Part shown: positions 16,363 to 16,678 of the stretch, piece after piece
Layout: each line of letters starts with the position of its first letter
Position numbering within the stretch: the stretch's first letter is position 1
From: Candidatus Cloacimonadota bacterium
GTDB lineage: Bacteria > Cloacimonadota > Cloacimonadia > Cloacimonadales > Cloacimonadaceae
Direction of reading: 5' to 3'
Assembly (NCBI GenBank): GCA_017996595.1
Contig: JAGOGT010000002.1
Coordinates: forward strand, 1-16,678
Length of the DNA stretch: 16,678 bases
Notes under the pieces: generated by a model
Seen by the model: the letters and a program-made list of their open reading frames with translations, nothing else
Databases searched by the model: none
Told to the model about the DNA's origin: nothing
Translations under genes and position numbers: made by a program

Positions 16363-16383
16363 AGGCTATTAGGGAAGAACACG

Positions 16384-16556
16384 CTGAAACCTGTCACCGA
16401 TTCACTCTTCCACTTTCTGAAACCTGAAACCTGACACCGATTCACCTTTCCACCCTTCCACCCTTCCACTTTCTGAAACCTGAAACCTGACACCGATTCA
16501 CCTTTCCACCCTTCCACCCTTCCACTTTCTGAAACCTGAAACCTGACACCTGAAAC
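16384..16556. repeat. 56-bp tandem repeat block with nested 7-mer and 8-mer
   Basis: Two identical 56-base units lie at 16414-16469 and 16470-16525. A shortened 30-base copy precedes them (16384-16413) and a partial third follows (16526-16556). Each unit combines a heptamer run (CTGAAAC CTGAAAC CTGACAC) with an octamer run (CCTTCCAC type). The length of 56 is not a multiple of three and the frame crossing it uses different phases of the repeat, so it is not a coding repeat. No spacers of unique sequence exist, so it is not CRISPR. I recall similar short repeats between genes of Bacteroidota and Cloacimonadota. Confidence 0.85.
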
Positions 16557-16598
16557 CTTTTCTATTGACATCCACAGCGCAGCCGCCAGGCTGGAGCC

Positions 16599-16678
16599 AT
16601 GAAAAAAGAAGTAACTCTGATCTTAGGTGGAGGTTCTGCCTACGGCCTGGCGCATATTGGTGCCATTGCCGCCATTAG
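16599..16678 (+). CDS. Patatin-like phospholipase, 5' part only
   Basis: The window ends after 26 codons. The start MKKEVTLILGGGSAYGLAHI, followed by GAIAAI, is the first strand and nucleophile-loop approach of a patatin-like phospholipase, whose glycine-rich GGGxxxGLAHIG stretch forms the oxyanion hole. Such lipid acyl hydrolases act at membranes or are exported. The usual arginine in GGGGARGLAH is replaced by tyrosine here (SAYG). The ATG has GGAG 2 bases upstream (16593-16596), and an in-frame TGA at 16566-16568 with no other start codon between fixes this start. The GxSxG serine and catalytic aspartate lie beyond the window, so activity cannot be judged. It is divergent from the kdd operon and lies 43 bases after the repeat block. 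Confidence 0.8.
   Translation, partial: MKKEVTLILGGGSAYGLAHIGAIAAI

Larger units (their letters stand above)
16178..16598. other. Gene-free divergent region upstream of kdd and patatin gene
   Basis: These 421 bases separate the kdd operon from the plus-strand patatin gene. I see a TTGACA on the minus strand at 16259-16264 and a TAATAT at 16213-16218, both candidates for kdd transcription but without a well-spaced partner. A GGGCAA/TTGCCC pair flanks 16280-16310. A strong hairpin lies at 16318-16356, and a tandem repeat block at 16384-16556. An open minus-strand frame crosses the repeats but is judged non-coding. Confidence 0.6.

Noticed and set aside
16384..16556. CRISPR array
   Set aside because: The units are directly adjacent with no unique spacers, and no cas genes are present.
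16565..16570. TTGACA promoter element for the patatin gene
   Set aside because: It lies only 28 bases before the start codon with no -10 hexamer in between.
16326..16571. 81-codon minus-strand open frame
   Set aside because: It is made of the 56-bp repeat read in shifting phases (SGFRFQ, VEGWKG), with no ribosome site logic or family match.

Overview
The window looks like chromosomal DNA of an anaerobic, amino-acid-fermenting, Gram-negative-type bacterium. The best guess is a member of Candidatus Cloacimonadota (the Cloacimonas acidaminovorans lineage). This rests on a kdd-kamA-kamB lysine-fermentation block, a Bacteroidota/Cloacimonadota-style AddAB pair, and intergenic tandem repeats of a kind I associate with such genomes. 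The taxonomy is inferred from gene content, not from a marker gene. Coding density is high. There are no rRNA, tRNA, IS element or CRISPR signals.

Left part, minus strand (7956 down to 145): a tight operon cls - addB - addA, with a 23-bp gap and then an 8-bp overlap. It encodes a cardiolipin synthase and both subunits of an AddAB-type helicase-nuclease for double-strand-break repair. AddB lacks a Walker A motif and lacks the cysteines that form the iron-sulfur staple in Bacillus AddB. A 14-bp inverted repeat lies just beyond addA.

Middle, plus strand (8335 to 10646): after a 378-bp divergent intergenic region with several small repeat structures comes a lipoprotein binding protein and its FecCD/BtuC-type permease, probably for cobalamin. 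Their stop and start overlap. No ATPase gene follows. Next is a small secreted protein of unknown function, whose 3' end overlaps the 3' end of the opposing M23 peptidase gene by 34 bp.

Right part, minus strand (16177 down to 10613): kdd - kamA - kamB-like - CDF metal exporter - M23 peptidase, with 3-16 bp gaps, probably one transcript. Kdd and KamA are lysine-fermentation enzymes (lysine to beta-lysine; oxidation of 3,5-diaminohexanoate). KamB is a presumed part of the reactivase for the B12-dependent lysine 5,6-aminomutase. The kamC, kamD, kamE, kce and kal genes that often accompany them are absent from this window; the operon continues into a putative Mn-type CDF transporter and a cell-wall endopeptidase.

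Right edge: a 421-bp gene-free region carries competing hairpins and 56-bp tandem repeats. It is followed by the first 80 bp of a plus-strand patatin-like phospholipase gene. A plausible but unproven thread is B12: uptake genes (btuF-like and permease) lie near part of a pathway containing a B12-dependent mutase.
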